From NCBI GenBank assembly GCA_964538625.1, contig CAZIGH010000011.1:51529-115528 (forward strand): a stretch of DNA of 64,000 bases, in the 5' to 3' direction. The DNA is from JAEUHM01 sp964538625 (GTDB lineage: Bacteria; Verrucomicrobiota; Verrucomicrobiia; Verrucomicrobiales; Verrucomicrobiaceae). Positions 34,917 to 44,277 of this stretch are shown here, in pieces. The notes below the pieces were generated by a model. It made no database searches. It was not told the origin of the DNA and saw only the letters and a list, made by a program, of their open reading frames with translations. Every line of letters starts with the position of its first letter. The first letter of the stretch is position 1. Made by a program: the position numbers and the translations under genes.

Positions 34917-37553
34917 ATGCGGGTAACGGTTTGGCTGCTGGTGACGGCGGCTGATCCACTCTCGGCGCAGAGTGTGCCCACTGCGTTTGCGCCTTCTGGG
35001 ATCGCGGGCGGTGGCTACATGCTGAATGCGGCGGTCAATCCGGCGGACTCCTCCAACTTGCTGCTCGGCTGCGACATGATGGGCCTGTATCGCAGCACGA
35101 CAAAGGGCCGGTCGTGGAGGCTTGTCCCCTCAGAGGAGTTTAGCGTGTTTCGGCGTGGTGAACTCCAGTTTGCCGGAGGGGCAGACAGCCAGCGTGTTTA
35201 CGGACTCCAAAGGTTCCGCTGGGACTCGGAGGGCACGGTGCCCGCCATGAGCGTGAACCGGGGTTTGACTTGGCAGGCGCTCGGAGTTCCAGCGGAGCCC
35301 TCTGCGGCGAATGCTTACTATGGCCTGGCGGTGGACCCTGGCAGTGCCACAGCGGCCACGCAGAGAATGGTTATGGACAACTGGCGGAAACTTTGGTTCT
35401 CGGCAGATGGCGGCGCTACGTGGACGCTGATTCACGAGCACCCCGGAGCCACGGGACCCGGCGTGCCTTCCAGCATACGACTGGCCGGCGCGTTTTGGGA
35501 TGAGGGCACCATCTATGTGGGAACGAACCTGGGCGTGTTTGTCTCGTTGGACTATGGCAGCACGTGGATGCTGGCTGCCATTCCGGGAGCGCCGCTCCGT
35601 CCGCAGGGCGGTGATCCGCCTGCGCTGGCACCTATCGTGGACTTCTGCGGAGCACGGCATCCTGACACGGGTGTGGTGACTCTGTTTGCCACCTTTCTGG
35701 ACGATGTGGCGGAGAACAATGCGGATGTGCGCCAGCTGGACGAGTTCACCCATGACTACCTGGGACTTTACACGGTGACTCTGAACGCTTCACCCTCCTG
35801 GACTCTGCGCCTGGGACCGGGAGGGGAAAAGTTTGCCCGGGTGGATGTGTGCCACACAGACAGCACGCGGCCCTGGGCGGTGACGAAACACAACGACGGG
35901 CAAGGACCACGTATCTTCAAAAGCAACGATGGCGGACTCACCTGGACGAACACCTTTCTTACCAACAACAATGGGAACATCACCACAGGCTTCCAGGGCG
36001 ACGGCGGCGTCTTTTCGTGGCAGTATGGTGCAGTGAGCTTTGGGCTTGATGTCTCGGACGCGGACCCCAACGTGGTTCTCGTTTCAGGCACGTGGCCCTA
36101 CATGACGGAGGACGGTGGTGCGACGTGGAGACAACTCTTTGTAAACAACGAAAACCCGGCGGGATCCGTCATCACACAGCCCCAAGCGTATCGTCACACG
36201 GGACTGGGCGTCACCACCTCACACTGGATGCACTGGTGGAATGACGCCACGGCACTGGTTTGCAGCACGGACGTGGGGCTCCAGCTTACTGCGGATGGGG
36301 GCCGCACCTGGACGTGTGATCACACTCCAGTGGATGCAAACGGGCTGGTGTGGTCCAACTGGTATGCCATGGCACAGCAACCCGGAGGCACCCGGCTCTA
36401 CGCCGCCGTGGCGGACATCAACGATTTTTATGAACCGGAGAGGCTGGATGATGTTTGGGCGAACGGTCACATGGGTGCGGTCCTAGTCTCCACAGATGGT
36501 GGACGGCAGTGGGCTGGCACCGGCGGAAACCTTCCCGGGCCCGTGGTGGGGCTGGACGTGGACCCCCTTGAGCCGACCCATGTTTATGCGGCGGTGGCGA
36601 GTTCACAGAACCTGCCAGATGCGGCAGGGGGTATCTTCCGGTCCACTGACTTGGGCGCCTCATGGGCTCGGCTTGCCACTCCGCCCCGCACGCAAGGCCG
36701 TGCATCCAACATCAAGGTGCTGGGTAGTGGCAAGCTGCTGGCTACCTTTTGCGCCAGGACGGTGAATGACGAGCCGCAGGCCAGCTCCGGCGTCTTTTAC
36801 AGCTCAGACGGCGGTGCCACATGGCAGGACCGCTCCCACGCGGACATGCTCTACTACACCAGAGATGTGGCTGTGGTGCCGAGTGCGCCGACGACTCATT
36901 GGTTCGTCAGTGTGCAAAGCCACGTCGTGGGTGGAGATTCCTTCACGCGTGTGTACGATGGTCGAGGCGGCGTGTTCCGCACCACAGACTCCGGCACTTC
37001 GTGGACGCGGATCTTCCCCCATGCGGCCAATCAACCGACCACGGGAGTTCAATCCGTCACCTATGTGCCAGGCACTGCTCCACTCCTCTACGTCACCACG
37101 CCTGCGGACGGTCTATGGGTGAGTACCGACCCGGACGCTGCGGCCCCGAGCTTCACCAAGGTAAGCAGCTTTCCCTTCCACCGGGTGCGGCGTGTCTTCG
37201 TGGACCCGCAGCGTCCGCCCTCGGAGGGGGCTATTTGGGTGACCACTCAAGGGGGAGGACTGTGGCGCAGTGCGCGGCCCGCAGACGCTTCTGCGCAACT
37301 CATCCGCAACGGTGCCGGAGTGGACTTCCGGGTGATCGTCGGCGCTGAGCAGAGCGCTCCGCCGGAACTTTGGGCCTCGCCGGATTTGTCACTACTGGCC
37401 GGTGGATGGACATTGCTCTCCGGCATAGAGCCAGAGGTCTCGACGACCCTCTCTGGCCTGACTTGCTACCAGTGGCAGGCGGTTAACACCCACCCTTTCC
37501 TGGTCGGGCTTCAGAGGTGGTTCCTCCGCGCGGGCTTGTATGGCGCAGACTAA
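34917..37553 (+). CDS. BNR/VPS10-type beta-propeller exported protein
   Basis: About 878 residues with a signal-like N-terminus (MRVTVWLLVTAADPLSAQS) and many BNR/Asp-box repeats: GLYRSTTKGRSWRLV, WFSADGGATWTLI, GVFVSLDYGSTWMLA, IFKSNDGGLTWTNT, QLTADGGRTWTCD and GVFYSSDGGATWQDR. The tandem seven-bladed layout resembles GH74 xyloglucanases and sortilin-like propellers. I could not confirm GH74 catalytic aspartates, so the call is structural only. In-frame starts also exist at 34800 (TTG) and 34809 (ATG), which would add about 39 residues before the signal peptide; the later ATG is preferred. Confidence 0.82.
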   Translation: MRVTVWLLVTAADPLSAQSVPTAFAPSGIAGGGYMLNAAVNPADSSNLLLGCDMMGLYRSTTKGRSWRLVPSEEFSVFRRGELQFAGGADSQRVYGLQRFRWDSEGTVPAMSVNRGLTWQALGVPAEPSAANAYYGLAVDPGSATAATQRMVMDNWRKLWFSADGGATWTLIHEHPGATGPGVPSSIRLAGAFWDEGTIYVGTNLGVFVSLDYGSTWMLAAIPGAPLRPQGGDPPALAPIVDFCGARHPDTGVVTLFATFLDDVAENNADVRQLDEFTHDYLGLYTVTLNASPSWTLRLGPGGEKFARVDVCHTDSTRPWAVTKHNDGQGPRIFKSNDGGLTWTNTFLTNNNGNITTGFQGDGGVFSWQYGAVSFGLDVSDADPNVVLVSGTWPYMTEDGGATWRQLFVNNENPAGSVITQPQAYRHTGLGVTTSHWMHWWNDATALVCSTDVGLQLTADGGRTWTCDHTPVDANGLVWSNWYAMAQQPGGTRLYAAVADINDFYEPERLDDVWANGHMGAVLVSTDGGRQWAGTGGNLPGPVVGLDVDPLEPTHVYAAVASSQNLPDAAGGIFRSTDLGASWARLATPPRTQGRASNIKVLGSGKLLATFCARTVNDEPQASSGVFYSSDGGATWQDRSHADMLYYTRDVAVVPSAPTTHWFVSVQSHVVGGDSFTRVYDGRGGVFRTTDSGTSWTRIFPHAANQPTTGVQSVTYVPGTAPLLYVTTPADGLWVSTDPDAAAPSFTKVSSFPFHRVRRVFVDPQRPPSEGAIWVTTQGGGLWRSARPADASAQLIRNGAGVDFRVIVGAEQSAPPELWASPDLSLLAGGWTLLSGIEPEVSTTLSGLTCYQWQAVNTHPFLVGLQRWFLRAGLYGAD

Positions 37554-37573
37554 ACACGCCTGACTCTCAGCCC

Positions 37574-39046
37574 TCAGGCCGTGACCGCTGGCAGTTGCCG
37601 CTTGATGACCACGAGCGTGATGTCATCGGACGGTGCTTTGCCCTCGGCGAACTCGTTGAGCGCAGCCAGCACCTCATCCACCACCTTGGCGCTGCCAGCG
37701 GCCCCATGAGCAGCCAGCAGCTCTTGAAGCCGCTCCTCTCCAAACATCTCCCCTTGTGCATTCTCCGCTTCGTTCACACCATCCGTGTAGAGCAGCAGGC
37801 AGTCGCCCGGTTCCATGATGAGTGCGCGGTCTTTTGTCACCCGCTCAAACACCTCACCTTGGTCGATGCCAAGTCCCAGCCCTGGCTGGTTTAGCACCTC
37901 CACCGTGCCCGTGGCCTGCCGCCAGATCAGCGGCTCAGGGTGGCCGGCGCGTGCGAGCCGCACTACTCCCGTCGCCTGATCCAGCATCATGTACACCGCA
38001 CTGACGAACATCTCCTCCGTGAGATCATCAAAGATCTGCCGGTTCACCAGTGCCAGCACCGCTGCAGGTGAGGTCCGCTCCTGAGCAAAGGCCTGCAATG
38101 CACTGCGACAGGTGGCCGCGATGAGCGCCGCAGGCATTCCCTTGCCCGACACGTCGGCTATGACCACGCCGAACTCACCCCCGGGCGTCCGCACGTAGTC
38201 GTAGAAGTCTCCGCTGAGGATCTTCGCTGGTCGGTTGCGCCCTACCACTTCAAAGCCGGGCACGGAAGGGTCTTCCTGTGGCAGCAGAATGCGCTGCACT
38301 TCGCCGGCGATGCGGAACTCTGCTTCCAGCTGTCGCTTGCTGTGTACCTCCTGGTGGGCGAGTGCGCTTGCCAGAGCAAAGGCGCTTTGCTCGGCCAGTG
38401 CGGTGAACACTTCGAGGTCGTTCACATCATAACCGCGCTCTGAACCCGGCAGGGTCACGGCTAGTATTCCCAGCTTCCGGGGACCGGAGGACAGGGGGCC
38501 GATGAGCGCCGCGCTACCATTCTGGTGCAGGTTGCGCACTCCAGTGGCTAGGCGTTCATCCGCGCCGAGATCCTTCACATGCTCGCTGCGTTGTTCCTGA
38601 AATACATCGCCCAGCAGTGCGCCGGTGGACGGGGCAGGGTTGAGACGCAGGCTGTTGAGCATGGACCCCGGGGACGCGATCTCCTGCGCGATCTGCTGCT
38701 CCGTCAGCGGCACCAAGGCGGCGGCATCTCCAGAGATGAATCGCGGCACCAGGGTTCCGGTGGCTTCATCGTAAGTATAAATGGCCCCGCCCTTGCTGGC
38801 GGTGACCTTCATGGCGCCCTCCACAATCATTTTGTGCAGGGCCACCTCACGCTGCTCGGACGCTATCGCCGCTCCAAGATCATGCAGGTAGGAGAACATG
38901 CGGCGCTCCGTGCCCACCAGGTCCTCCTGCTCGTGCAGCAGACTGCGTAGCCGGTGACGCTGTGTCCGTGCGATCCACGCAGCGACAGCAAATCCGACAC
39001 CGGCGAGGAGCGCCAGCGAGAGGAGTGCAAGCAGCGGTGCAGTCAT
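37574..39046 (-). CDS. GAF + SpoIIE/PP2C-type serine phosphatase, membrane-anchored
   Basis: A 490-residue protein. One membrane helix at about 3-23, a short coiled region, a GAF-like sensory domain at about 55-230 (AALVPLTEQQIAQEIASPGS) and a SpoIIE/PP2C domain at about 255-485. The phosphatase metal sites are visible in GDFYDYVRTPGGEFGVVIAD, CLLLYTDGVNEAEN and SDDITLVVIK. Such proteins dephosphorylate anti-sigma-factor antagonists. No STAS or anti-sigma gene sits next to it, so the partner is unknown. It is convergent with the propeller gene. Confidence 0.9.
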   Translation of the reverse strand: MTAPLLALLSLALLAGVGFAVAAWIARTQRHRLRSLLHEQEDLVGTERRMFSYLHDLGAAIASEQREVALHKMIVEGAMKVTASKGGAIYTYDEATGTLVPRFISGDAAALVPLTEQQIAQEIASPGSMLNSLRLNPAPSTGALLGDVFQEQRSEHVKDLGADERLATGVRNLHQNGSAALIGPLSSGPRKLGILAVTLPGSERGYDVNDLEVFTALAEQSAFALASALAHQEVHSKRQLEAEFRIAGEVQRILLPQEDPSVPGFEVVGRNRPAKILSGDFYDYVRTPGGEFGVVIADVSGKGMPAALIAATCRSALQAFAQERTSPAAVLALVNRQIFDDLTEEMFVSAVYMMLDQATGVVRLARAGHPEPLIWRQATGTVEVLNQPGLGLGIDQGEVFERVTKDRALIMEPGDCLLLYTDGVNEAENAQGEMFGEERLQELLAAHGAAGSAKVVDEVLAALNEFAEGKAPSDDITLVVIKRQLPAVTA

Positions 39047-39141
39047 GCCTTCCTGCGCACCAGAGCCAGTTTCCTGCGCAGTGAGTGGAGGTAGTCAGAA
39101 GCGGGCGCTTTGTCAACGCCTGGAGCAGATGACTTCAACTT

Positions 39142-39609
39142 TCAGAAAACAGGTTCCTTTGCCACCCTGCTGAACATCCACAGCATCAAGGCCACGAGCA
39201 CCGACAAGGCACCCCACCACACCAGAGTGGGTGATGGCCCCGGAACTAGGAGGGCCAGCTTGGGATACCACGGCGCATAGTACACCTCTACCTCGTCACC
39301 CTCCCTCGGCTGTCTGGGGTCTCTCACTCCCACGATGGGGACCACATGAGTCCGCGCCGCGAAACCGATGCGGTACCCCGTATGCCGCTCTCCGTTCACT
39401 TCATAGACGTAACGCACCCGGTAGCGGCTGCCAAACACCACCTCATCCCGGCTGGCCCAGTTCCCCTTTTCCACGATGCCTGTGGTGCGGGGCCAGCTCG
39501 TGCTGGTGAGCTGCACGAAGGCGACCGCGCTGATACCCAGGAGGATCAGCACCGCAAAAAACCTCAGCAATGTGGTGGCCATGACTCCCCCGTTCGTCGC
39601 ACCATCCAT
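39142..39609 (-). CDS. DUF3592 membrane protein
   Basis: About 155 residues with two membrane helices, at about 15-33 and 128-148, and an external beta domain between them (RYRVRYVYEVNGERHTG, EGDEVEVYYAPWYPKLALLVPG) that matches DUF3592. Function is unknown. The start is ambiguous: 39609 and 39582 are both ATG. The second has a GGGGGAG only 2-3 nt away, too close for a normal ribosome site. Confidence 0.75.
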   Translation of the reverse strand: MDGATNGGVMATTLLRFFAVLILLGISAVAFVQLTSTSWPRTTGIVEKGNWASRDEVVFGSRYRVRYVYEVNGERHTGYRIGFAARTHVVPIVGVRDPRQPREGDEVEVYYAPWYPKLALLVPGPSPTLVWWGALSVLVALMLWMFSRVAKEPVF

Positions 39610-39627
39610 GTGGGATTGCAACGCGCT

Positions 39628-40392
39628 TCAGGCGAGCCGCCCGATCTGCGAACTCGTCAGCCCTCCGTCAATGCGAATGATTTCACCCGTGATGTAGGCA
39701 GCCGCATCCGACAGCAGAAAGGCCACCGCCCCTGCTACGTCTTCCGGCTTGCCTATGCGGGCGAGCGGGATGCCGCGTTCGTAATGCGGGATGAGGTCGT
39801 GAGCCCGAGTGGTCATCCATTCATTGGTCAGCGGAGTGCGGATGAGGCCGGGGGCGATGCCGTTGACCCGTATGCCGTGGGGTGCCAGCGAGACGGCCAG
39901 AGAGCGAATCATCATCACCAGCGCCCCCTTGCTGCTGTCATAAGCTACGGAGTCCACCTCTGCCTGAAAACCGTTGGTGGAGGTGGTGATGACGATGGCA
40001 CCCCCGCGCTGATCGGAGACAAGACGCCTAGCGAACGCCTGCGCCATGAAGAAGGCTGAACTCACATTCAGCGTGAAAGTGCGCTCCCACTGCTCCGGAG
40101 TCAATTCCAGTGCTGGTGAATCAAAAAAGCTGCCCGCATTGCAAACGAGTGCATCCAACTCAGGCGCTCTTGCAAAGGCTTCAGCCACCAGGCGCTGTGG
40201 TGCCTGGTGGTCCAGCAGATCTGCACAGAAATAGGGTGCGTCTGACGGTATGCCCTCCGGTGCTTCGGTATGATGGCCATGATGCAACACGAGCGCACCG
40301 CTGTCACGCAGGCCACCGGCAATCGCAAGCCCTATGCCCTGTGATGACCCTGTGACAAGGGCCGCGCGGCCGCTAAGGGAGAAGGTCTTCAT
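39628..40392 (-). CDS. Short-chain dehydrogenase/reductase (FabG-like)
   Basis: A 254-residue SDR. The cofactor loop is TGSSQGIGLAIAGGL at 14-29, then VCNAGSFFDS near 90, the Ser in ITTSTNGFQ near 140 and YDSSKGALVMM near 153. The C-terminus ends GEIIRIDGGLTSSQIG, typical of FabG-type reductases. His in LHHGHHTEAP instead of Asp or Arg after beta-2 leaves the cofactor preference open. It overlaps the amidohydrolase gene by 20 bp, so the two are likely steps of one pathway. Substrate unknown. Confidence 0.9.
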   Translation of the reverse strand: MKTFSLSGRAALVTGSSQGIGLAIAGGLRDSGALVLHHGHHTEAPEGIPSDAPYFCADLLDHQAPQRLVAEAFARAPELDALVCNAGSFFDSPALELTPEQWERTFTLNVSSAFFMAQAFARRLVSDQRGGAIVITTSTNGFQAEVDSVAYDSSKGALVMMIRSLAVSLAPHGIRVNGIAPGLIRTPLTNEWMTTRAHDLIPHYERGIPLARIGKPEDVAGAVAFLLSDAAAYITGEIIRIDGGLTSSQIGRLA

Positions 40393-41344
40393 GGGTGAGG
40401 CCGAGCCAGGAGAGCGTGTTTCGGTGAGCGATGCGGTCCACCACTTCAGGAGGGCTGGCTTTCAGCGCAGCGACTTCCTTCGGATACGTGGAGATGAGCT
40501 TAATCACTTGGCCATTGAGTTCAGACGCATAACTGTAAAACGGAGAGTCGCTGCCCCAGCAGAACTTGTCCGGATAGGCGGCGGCCAGATCCGCAATCAC
40601 TTGGCCGGGATCCCGGTAGTCTGAGACGAAGCGCTCCTCTCTCTTTGCTATGAACGGCATGTCTGCTACCGCGCCCTCACAGTGGATGCAGTGCGCCGAG
40701 CAGTCGAACCACGTGTTTGGCAGAGCCTGCACCCGCTCCAGGCTGGCCCGGTGATACCGGCATGAGTGAGCCAGCAGGAACCGGAGATGAGGGTTCCTTT
40801 CCGCGATGTCCAGGATGTCTCCGCACTGTGCCCACACATCACTCTCCGCGATGCTGGAGTGGATGAGGAAGGGCACGTTCCACTCTGCCGCGAGCTGAAG
40901 GAAGACCTTTCCCTGCATCATGAGCGTTTTGATGTCAGACTGAAGCACAGTTGTCTGCATTTTAATGCCGTAGAAACGATACTCCTCGCGCAGCCTGCGG
41001 AGTTCCACTGCCTGCTCCTCCGGGTTGCGCATGGGGTCCACCATCACGAATGGCAGCATGTGCCTGCCGCTCTCTGGAAACAACTCATAGACCTCCTTCA
41101 TGAGTCGGCGGTTCTCCAGCGCATAAGGCACTTCCTCGATGCCGCCAGGGTAGTGGATGCGGTCGTCTCGATACTGCCCCAGATTCAGCGCCGCGTATGA
41201 GACAAAGGGGAACACGATCCACTTCCCAATGCCAAGTGCGCGGCCTTCATCCTGCATGGTGACGAGCTGCTGCGCGTAGGGAAAGTCTCCCCTCAGATAA
41301 AAGAGCAGGTCCGCGCCGACGTGGTTGTGACAGTCTATGATCAT
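40373..41344 (-). CDS. Amidohydrolase-family metal-dependent hydrolase
   Basis: A 323-residue amidohydrolase-2-type TIM barrel. The metal motif DCHNHVG (HxH) is at residues 4-10, Lys of the barrel in YGIKMQT near 130, a His in FLIHSSIAESD near 162, a His in FLLAHSCRYHR near 195 and the final Asp in CWGSDSPFYSY near 272. The family includes decarboxylases and lactonases. It shares a 20-bp overlap with the following SDR gene. No signal peptide, so it is cytoplasmic. Confidence 0.88.
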   Translation of the reverse strand: MIIDCHNHVGADLLFYLRGDFPYAQQLVTMQDEGRALGIGKWIVFPFVSYAALNLGQYRDDRIHYPGGIEEVPYALENRRLMKEVYELFPESGRHMLPFVMVDPMRNPEEQAVELRRLREEYRFYGIKMQTTVLQSDIKTLMMQGKVFLQLAAEWNVPFLIHSSIAESDVWAQCGDILDIAERNPHLRFLLAHSCRYHRASLERVQALPNTWFDCSAHCIHCEGAVADMPFIAKREERFVSDYRDPGQVIADLAAAYPDKFCWGSDSPFYSYASELNGQVIKLISTYPKEVAALKASPPEVVDRIAHRNTLSWLGLTHEDLLP

Positions 41345-41360
41345 GAGTGCGAGAGCGGTT

Positions 41361-41810
41361 TCACTTTAGCAGGTCCATCGCTTCATCGGCGTTTTCCGGT
41401 GCGAAGCGCAGCATGGTGAAGCGCCACTTCTGCTCGGTCTCCCGATAACCCTGTGCCATGAGCGTACCCGCACCCTTGGGGCCGGTGAGCGGTATGTTCA
41501 CCTCTACCTTGGCACCTACGCCAGCACCTTGAATGCTGCCGTTGACCAGCCAGCCAATCTCAATGGGTTCACCCAGCATTTCCACCAAGGCTGCGTTCTC
41601 CTTGGCCAGTTTCACTGCCGCCTCCACGCCGTCGGAGTTCCGGATGAAGTACATCACCACCGAAAAGATGAGCACGAACAGAAAAACAAAACTGGCGGCC
41701 AGGGCGGCACACCCACCACAAGAGCAGCCGATGCCTTTCTTGATGGCGGCGGCATTCTCAGACTGGACACGACTGGGATCACCGAATGGTGGCGGCACGG
41801 GAGAGTTCAT
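41361..41810 (-). CDS. Coa1/Tim21-like membrane protein
   Basis: A 149-residue protein. A Pro-rich start is followed by a Cys-rich patch (KKGIGCSCGGCAALAA), a membrane helix at about 35-57 and a beta domain (EPIEIGWLVNGSIQGAGVG, ANVEIPLTGPKG-like) resembling the cytochrome c oxidase assembly factor 1 family found in many bacteria. Bacterial members are not characterised. Its start overlaps the rsmE stop (ATGA), which probably reflects co-transcription only. Confidence 0.65.
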   Translation of the reverse strand: MNSPVPPPFGDPSRVQSENAAAIKKGIGCSCGGCAALAASFVFLFVLIFSVVMYFIRNSDGVEAAVKLAKENAALVEMLGEPIEIGWLVNGSIQGAGVGAKVEVNIPLTGPKGAGTLMAQGYRETEQKWRFTMLRFAPENADEAMDLLK

Positions 41811-42547
41811 GAGTGGGAAGACAGGTGATGACGCAGGATGGCGACCGCGCTGATGGCAGCCGTTTCACAACGCAGGGTGAGCTGCCCCAAAGTCCAGGGC
41901 TTCCACCCCGCTTGGGCAAAGGCAGCATACTCCGCAGGGCTGAAGTCTCCTTCTGGGCCTATGGCCAGAACAGCAGACGAGGGCGATCCGCCGGATGCAA
42001 TTTCAGACAACGCCTTCGCCCCGGGTTCCAGAGAGGCCACCAGGCGCAGCTCCAGGCCATGGAGAGCGGGCAGCACCTGCTTCAGCGGCTGCGGGGGATG
42101 GAGCATTGGAAAGTGTGTCTGCCCGCACTGCTTGCAGGCCTCGATGAGTTGGCGGCTCCACTTCTCGTGCTTCTTGAGAGTCTCTTTTTCATCCAGGCGG
42201 ATGATGGTGCGCTCCGTTAGAACAGGGTGAACTTCCGCCACACCCAGTTCCACCGCTTTCTCGAGGATCCACTCCATGCTCTCACCCTTCGGTATGGCCT
42301 GAATCAGGCTCAGTGGCACCGAAGCCGACGGCGTATGCTGTATCTCCTGGATCTCGAGGACCACCCGGCCGCTCTCCACCTGGCTGATGCTGCCAACGGC
42401 ACGCCGACCCGCTCCATCCAGCACGGAGAGGATGTCCCCCACTCGGTGTCGGCGCACCTTCACCGCGTGCCGTGCCTCATCGCCAGTGAGCACGAGGGTC
42501 TTCGCGTCCGCCGTCCACGCATCAGGAGGGAGGTGGAAGTGGGACAT
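41807..42547 (-). CDS. rsmE: 16S rRNA m3U1498 methyltransferase
   Basis: A 246-residue SPOUT methyltransferase that methylates U1498 of 16S rRNA using SAM. The N-terminal PUA-like part has TGDEARHAVKVRRHRVGD. The C-terminal knot has IQAIPKGESMEWILEKAVELG, AIGPEGDFSPAEYAAFAQAG and LGQLTLRCETAAISAVAIL. The length is normal. It is translationally coupled to the small membrane protein downstream. A 20-bp gap separates it from rfbA. Confidence 0.95.
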   Translation of the reverse strand: MSHFHLPPDAWTADAKTLVLTGDEARHAVKVRRHRVGDILSVLDGAGRRAVGSISQVESGRVVLEIQEIQHTPSASVPLSLIQAIPKGESMEWILEKAVELGVAEVHPVLTERTIIRLDEKETLKKHEKWSRQLIEACKQCGQTHFPMLHPPQPLKQVLPALHGLELRLVASLEPGAKALSEIASGGSPSSAVLAIGPEGDFSPAEYAAFAQAGWKPWTLGQLTLRCETAAISAVAILRHHLSSHS

Positions 42548-42567
42548 CGCCGTGGGGGGGTGCCGGG

Positions 42568-43443
42568 TTAAGCCGCGAGCTTTTTGAGATACACCGCATA
42601 TTCGGTTTTACCGAGTTTCTCGGCCCACTCAAGAAGCTGCGCTTTGTCGATCCATTTTTTGTGGAAGGCTATCTCCTCCAGACAGGCGATTTTCAGCCCC
42701 TGGCGATGCTGGATGACCTTCACGAAGTCGCTGGCGTCGTTCAATGCGTCAGGCGAACCGGTGTCCAGCCACGCTGTGCCGCGCCCGAGCACTTCGACAT
42801 TGAGTTCTCCCTTGTCCAGATAGACTCGGTTCAGGTCCGTGATCTCCAGTTCACCGCGCGGGCTGGGTTTGAGGGCCTTGGCTATGTCCACCACATGCTC
42901 GTCGTAGAAGTAAATGCCTGGCACCGCGTAGTTGGACTTCGGCACCTTGGGCTTCTCCTCAAGGGAGATCGCCTTACCTGATTCATCGAACTCCACCACG
43001 CCGTACGCCTCGGGCGTGGCCGTGTAGTAGCCGAAGATGGTGGCACCTTTGTCCTTTTTCGTCGCCGCTTCGATGGCCAGCCGGAACTGCGAGCCGTAGA
43101 ACAGGTTGTCCCCCAGCACCAGCGCGGCAGGACCGCCTGCCAGGAATGGCTCCCCTATGAGGAAGGCCTGCGCCAAGCCCTCCGGTCGGGGCTGTTCCGC
43201 GTACTCAAAACGCACGCCAAACTGCGAGCCGTCTCCAAGCAGCTTCCTGAAGTTCGGCAGATCATGCGGGGTGGAGATGATGAGAATGTCCCGGATGTCC
43301 GCCAGCATGAGGCAGCTGATGGGGTAGTACACCATGGGTTTGTCATAAACCGGCATGAGCTGTTTGCTGACGGCGATGGTGAGCGGGTACAGGCGCGTGC
43401 CTGAACCACCTGCGAGGACGATGCCTTTTCTGGGTGCGGACAT
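42568..43443 (-). CDS. rfbA: Glucose-1-phosphate thymidylyltransferase
   Basis: A 291-residue nucleotidyltransferase that makes dTDP-glucose, the first step of dTDP-rhamnose synthesis. Seen: GIVLAGGSGTRLYPLT at about 7-22, SKQLMPVYDKPMVYYP, QPRPEGLAQAFLIGEPFL, LGDNLFYG, and Lys/Asp in EEKPKVPKSNYAV and WLDTGSPDALNDAS. The other rml genes are not in the window. The start at 43443 puts the nucleotide loop near the N-terminus as usual; an in-frame codon upstream would add nine residues. Confidence 0.95.
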   Translation of the reverse strand: MSAPRKGIVLAGGSGTRLYPLTIAVSKQLMPVYDKPMVYYPISCLMLADIRDILIISTPHDLPNFRKLLGDGSQFGVRFEYAEQPRPEGLAQAFLIGEPFLAGGPAALVLGDNLFYGSQFRLAIEAATKKDKGATIFGYYTATPEAYGVVEFDESGKAISLEEKPKVPKSNYAVPGIYFYDEHVVDIAKALKPSPRGELEITDLNRVYLDKGELNVEVLGRGTAWLDTGSPDALNDASDFVKVIQHRQGLKIACLEEIAFHKKWIDKAQLLEWAEKLGKTEYAVYLKKLAA

Positions 43444-43590
43444 GGCGTTCTTGTAGCGAGTTTGACTCACAAGTCATCTTCTGAGTGCGGGGCCCGTGTG
43501 GAACAGGTAAACCCAATGGGCGCTTTGGAAAGGTGATCAAAGGCAGTTGCGTCCTGCGTGGGGCTGCCTTCACTCTGGGTCTCAACCACC

Positions 43591-44031
43591 ATGTCCGCTC
43601 AAGCCACCGCCGAGTCTCTAGGCCTCAAGTTCACCAAGCAGGAGCCAGGCTACCTGAATCTTTGCATCCGCTCTGGAAATCAGCTCATCACCTCCGGCCA
43701 CGTCAGTGACCTGAAGGGCAAGCTGGGTGAGCATCTCTCCACTGAGGATGGCTACAAGGCGGCCAGGAACTGCGCCGAGAAGCTGCTCCGCTCCGTCTGG
43801 GAGACGCACGGCACGCTGGACGGTCTGCGGGTCATCAAAGTGCTCGGTTGTGTCAACTCCACGCTGGATTACACGGACCAGCACCTTGTCATCAATGGCT
43901 GCTCTGATTTGCTGCACCAGATCTTTGGCAAGGACGCAGATGGCTACCACGCTCGCAGTGCGCTGGGGTTCGCCCAGCTTCCCACCGGTGCCGCCGTGGA
44001 GGTGGAGGCCATCTTTGAGATCAAGGCCTGA
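43591..44031 (+). CDS. RidA-like (YjgF family) protein
   Basis: A 146-residue member of the YjgF/RidA family, long form. It contains SGNQLITSGHVSDLKGKLG, CVNSTLDYTDQHLVING and HARSALGFAQLPTGAAVEVE; the conserved Arg that binds carboxylates is present in the last. RidA deaminates reactive enamine/imine intermediates; this longer subgroup is less studied. The start at 43591 follows the family. The next 246 bp to 44277 hold no gene I can support. Confidence 0.9.
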   Translation: MSAQATAESLGLKFTKQEPGYLNLCIRSGNQLITSGHVSDLKGKLGEHLSTEDGYKAARNCAEKLLRSVWETHGTLDGLRVIKVLGCVNSTLDYTDQHLVINGCSDLLHQIFGKDADGYHARSALGFAQLPTGAAVEVEAIFEIKA

Positions 44032-44277
44032 TTCCTTGACCGGTGGTCGCCGCTCTGCCTGGCGGACCGCGTTGCGCACCAGCTCATCCAGTCCGGGTGT
44101 CTGCTCAAGGTGGTGGGCTGAAGCCGATGGCGCGGTCCTGGCTATGCGGGACTCTGGCTCTTTACAGAGGGCCACACGCCGAGGTATCGCGGTTCCTCCG
44201 AAAAAAGGAACGGGTCCACTCAGTCGGCCGCAAGCAGAGTGAACGGACGAAAGTTCATGAGCTGTGGAGAAGCGACC

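Noticed and set aside
34917..37553. GH74 xyloglucanase for the BNR propeller protein
   Set aside because: The repeat pattern fits, but the catalytic aspartates could not be identified with confidence, so only the fold is called.
44185..44220. Hairpin GTTCC/GGAAC after the RidA-like gene as a terminator
   Set aside because: The stem is only five pairs and no T run follows in either direction.
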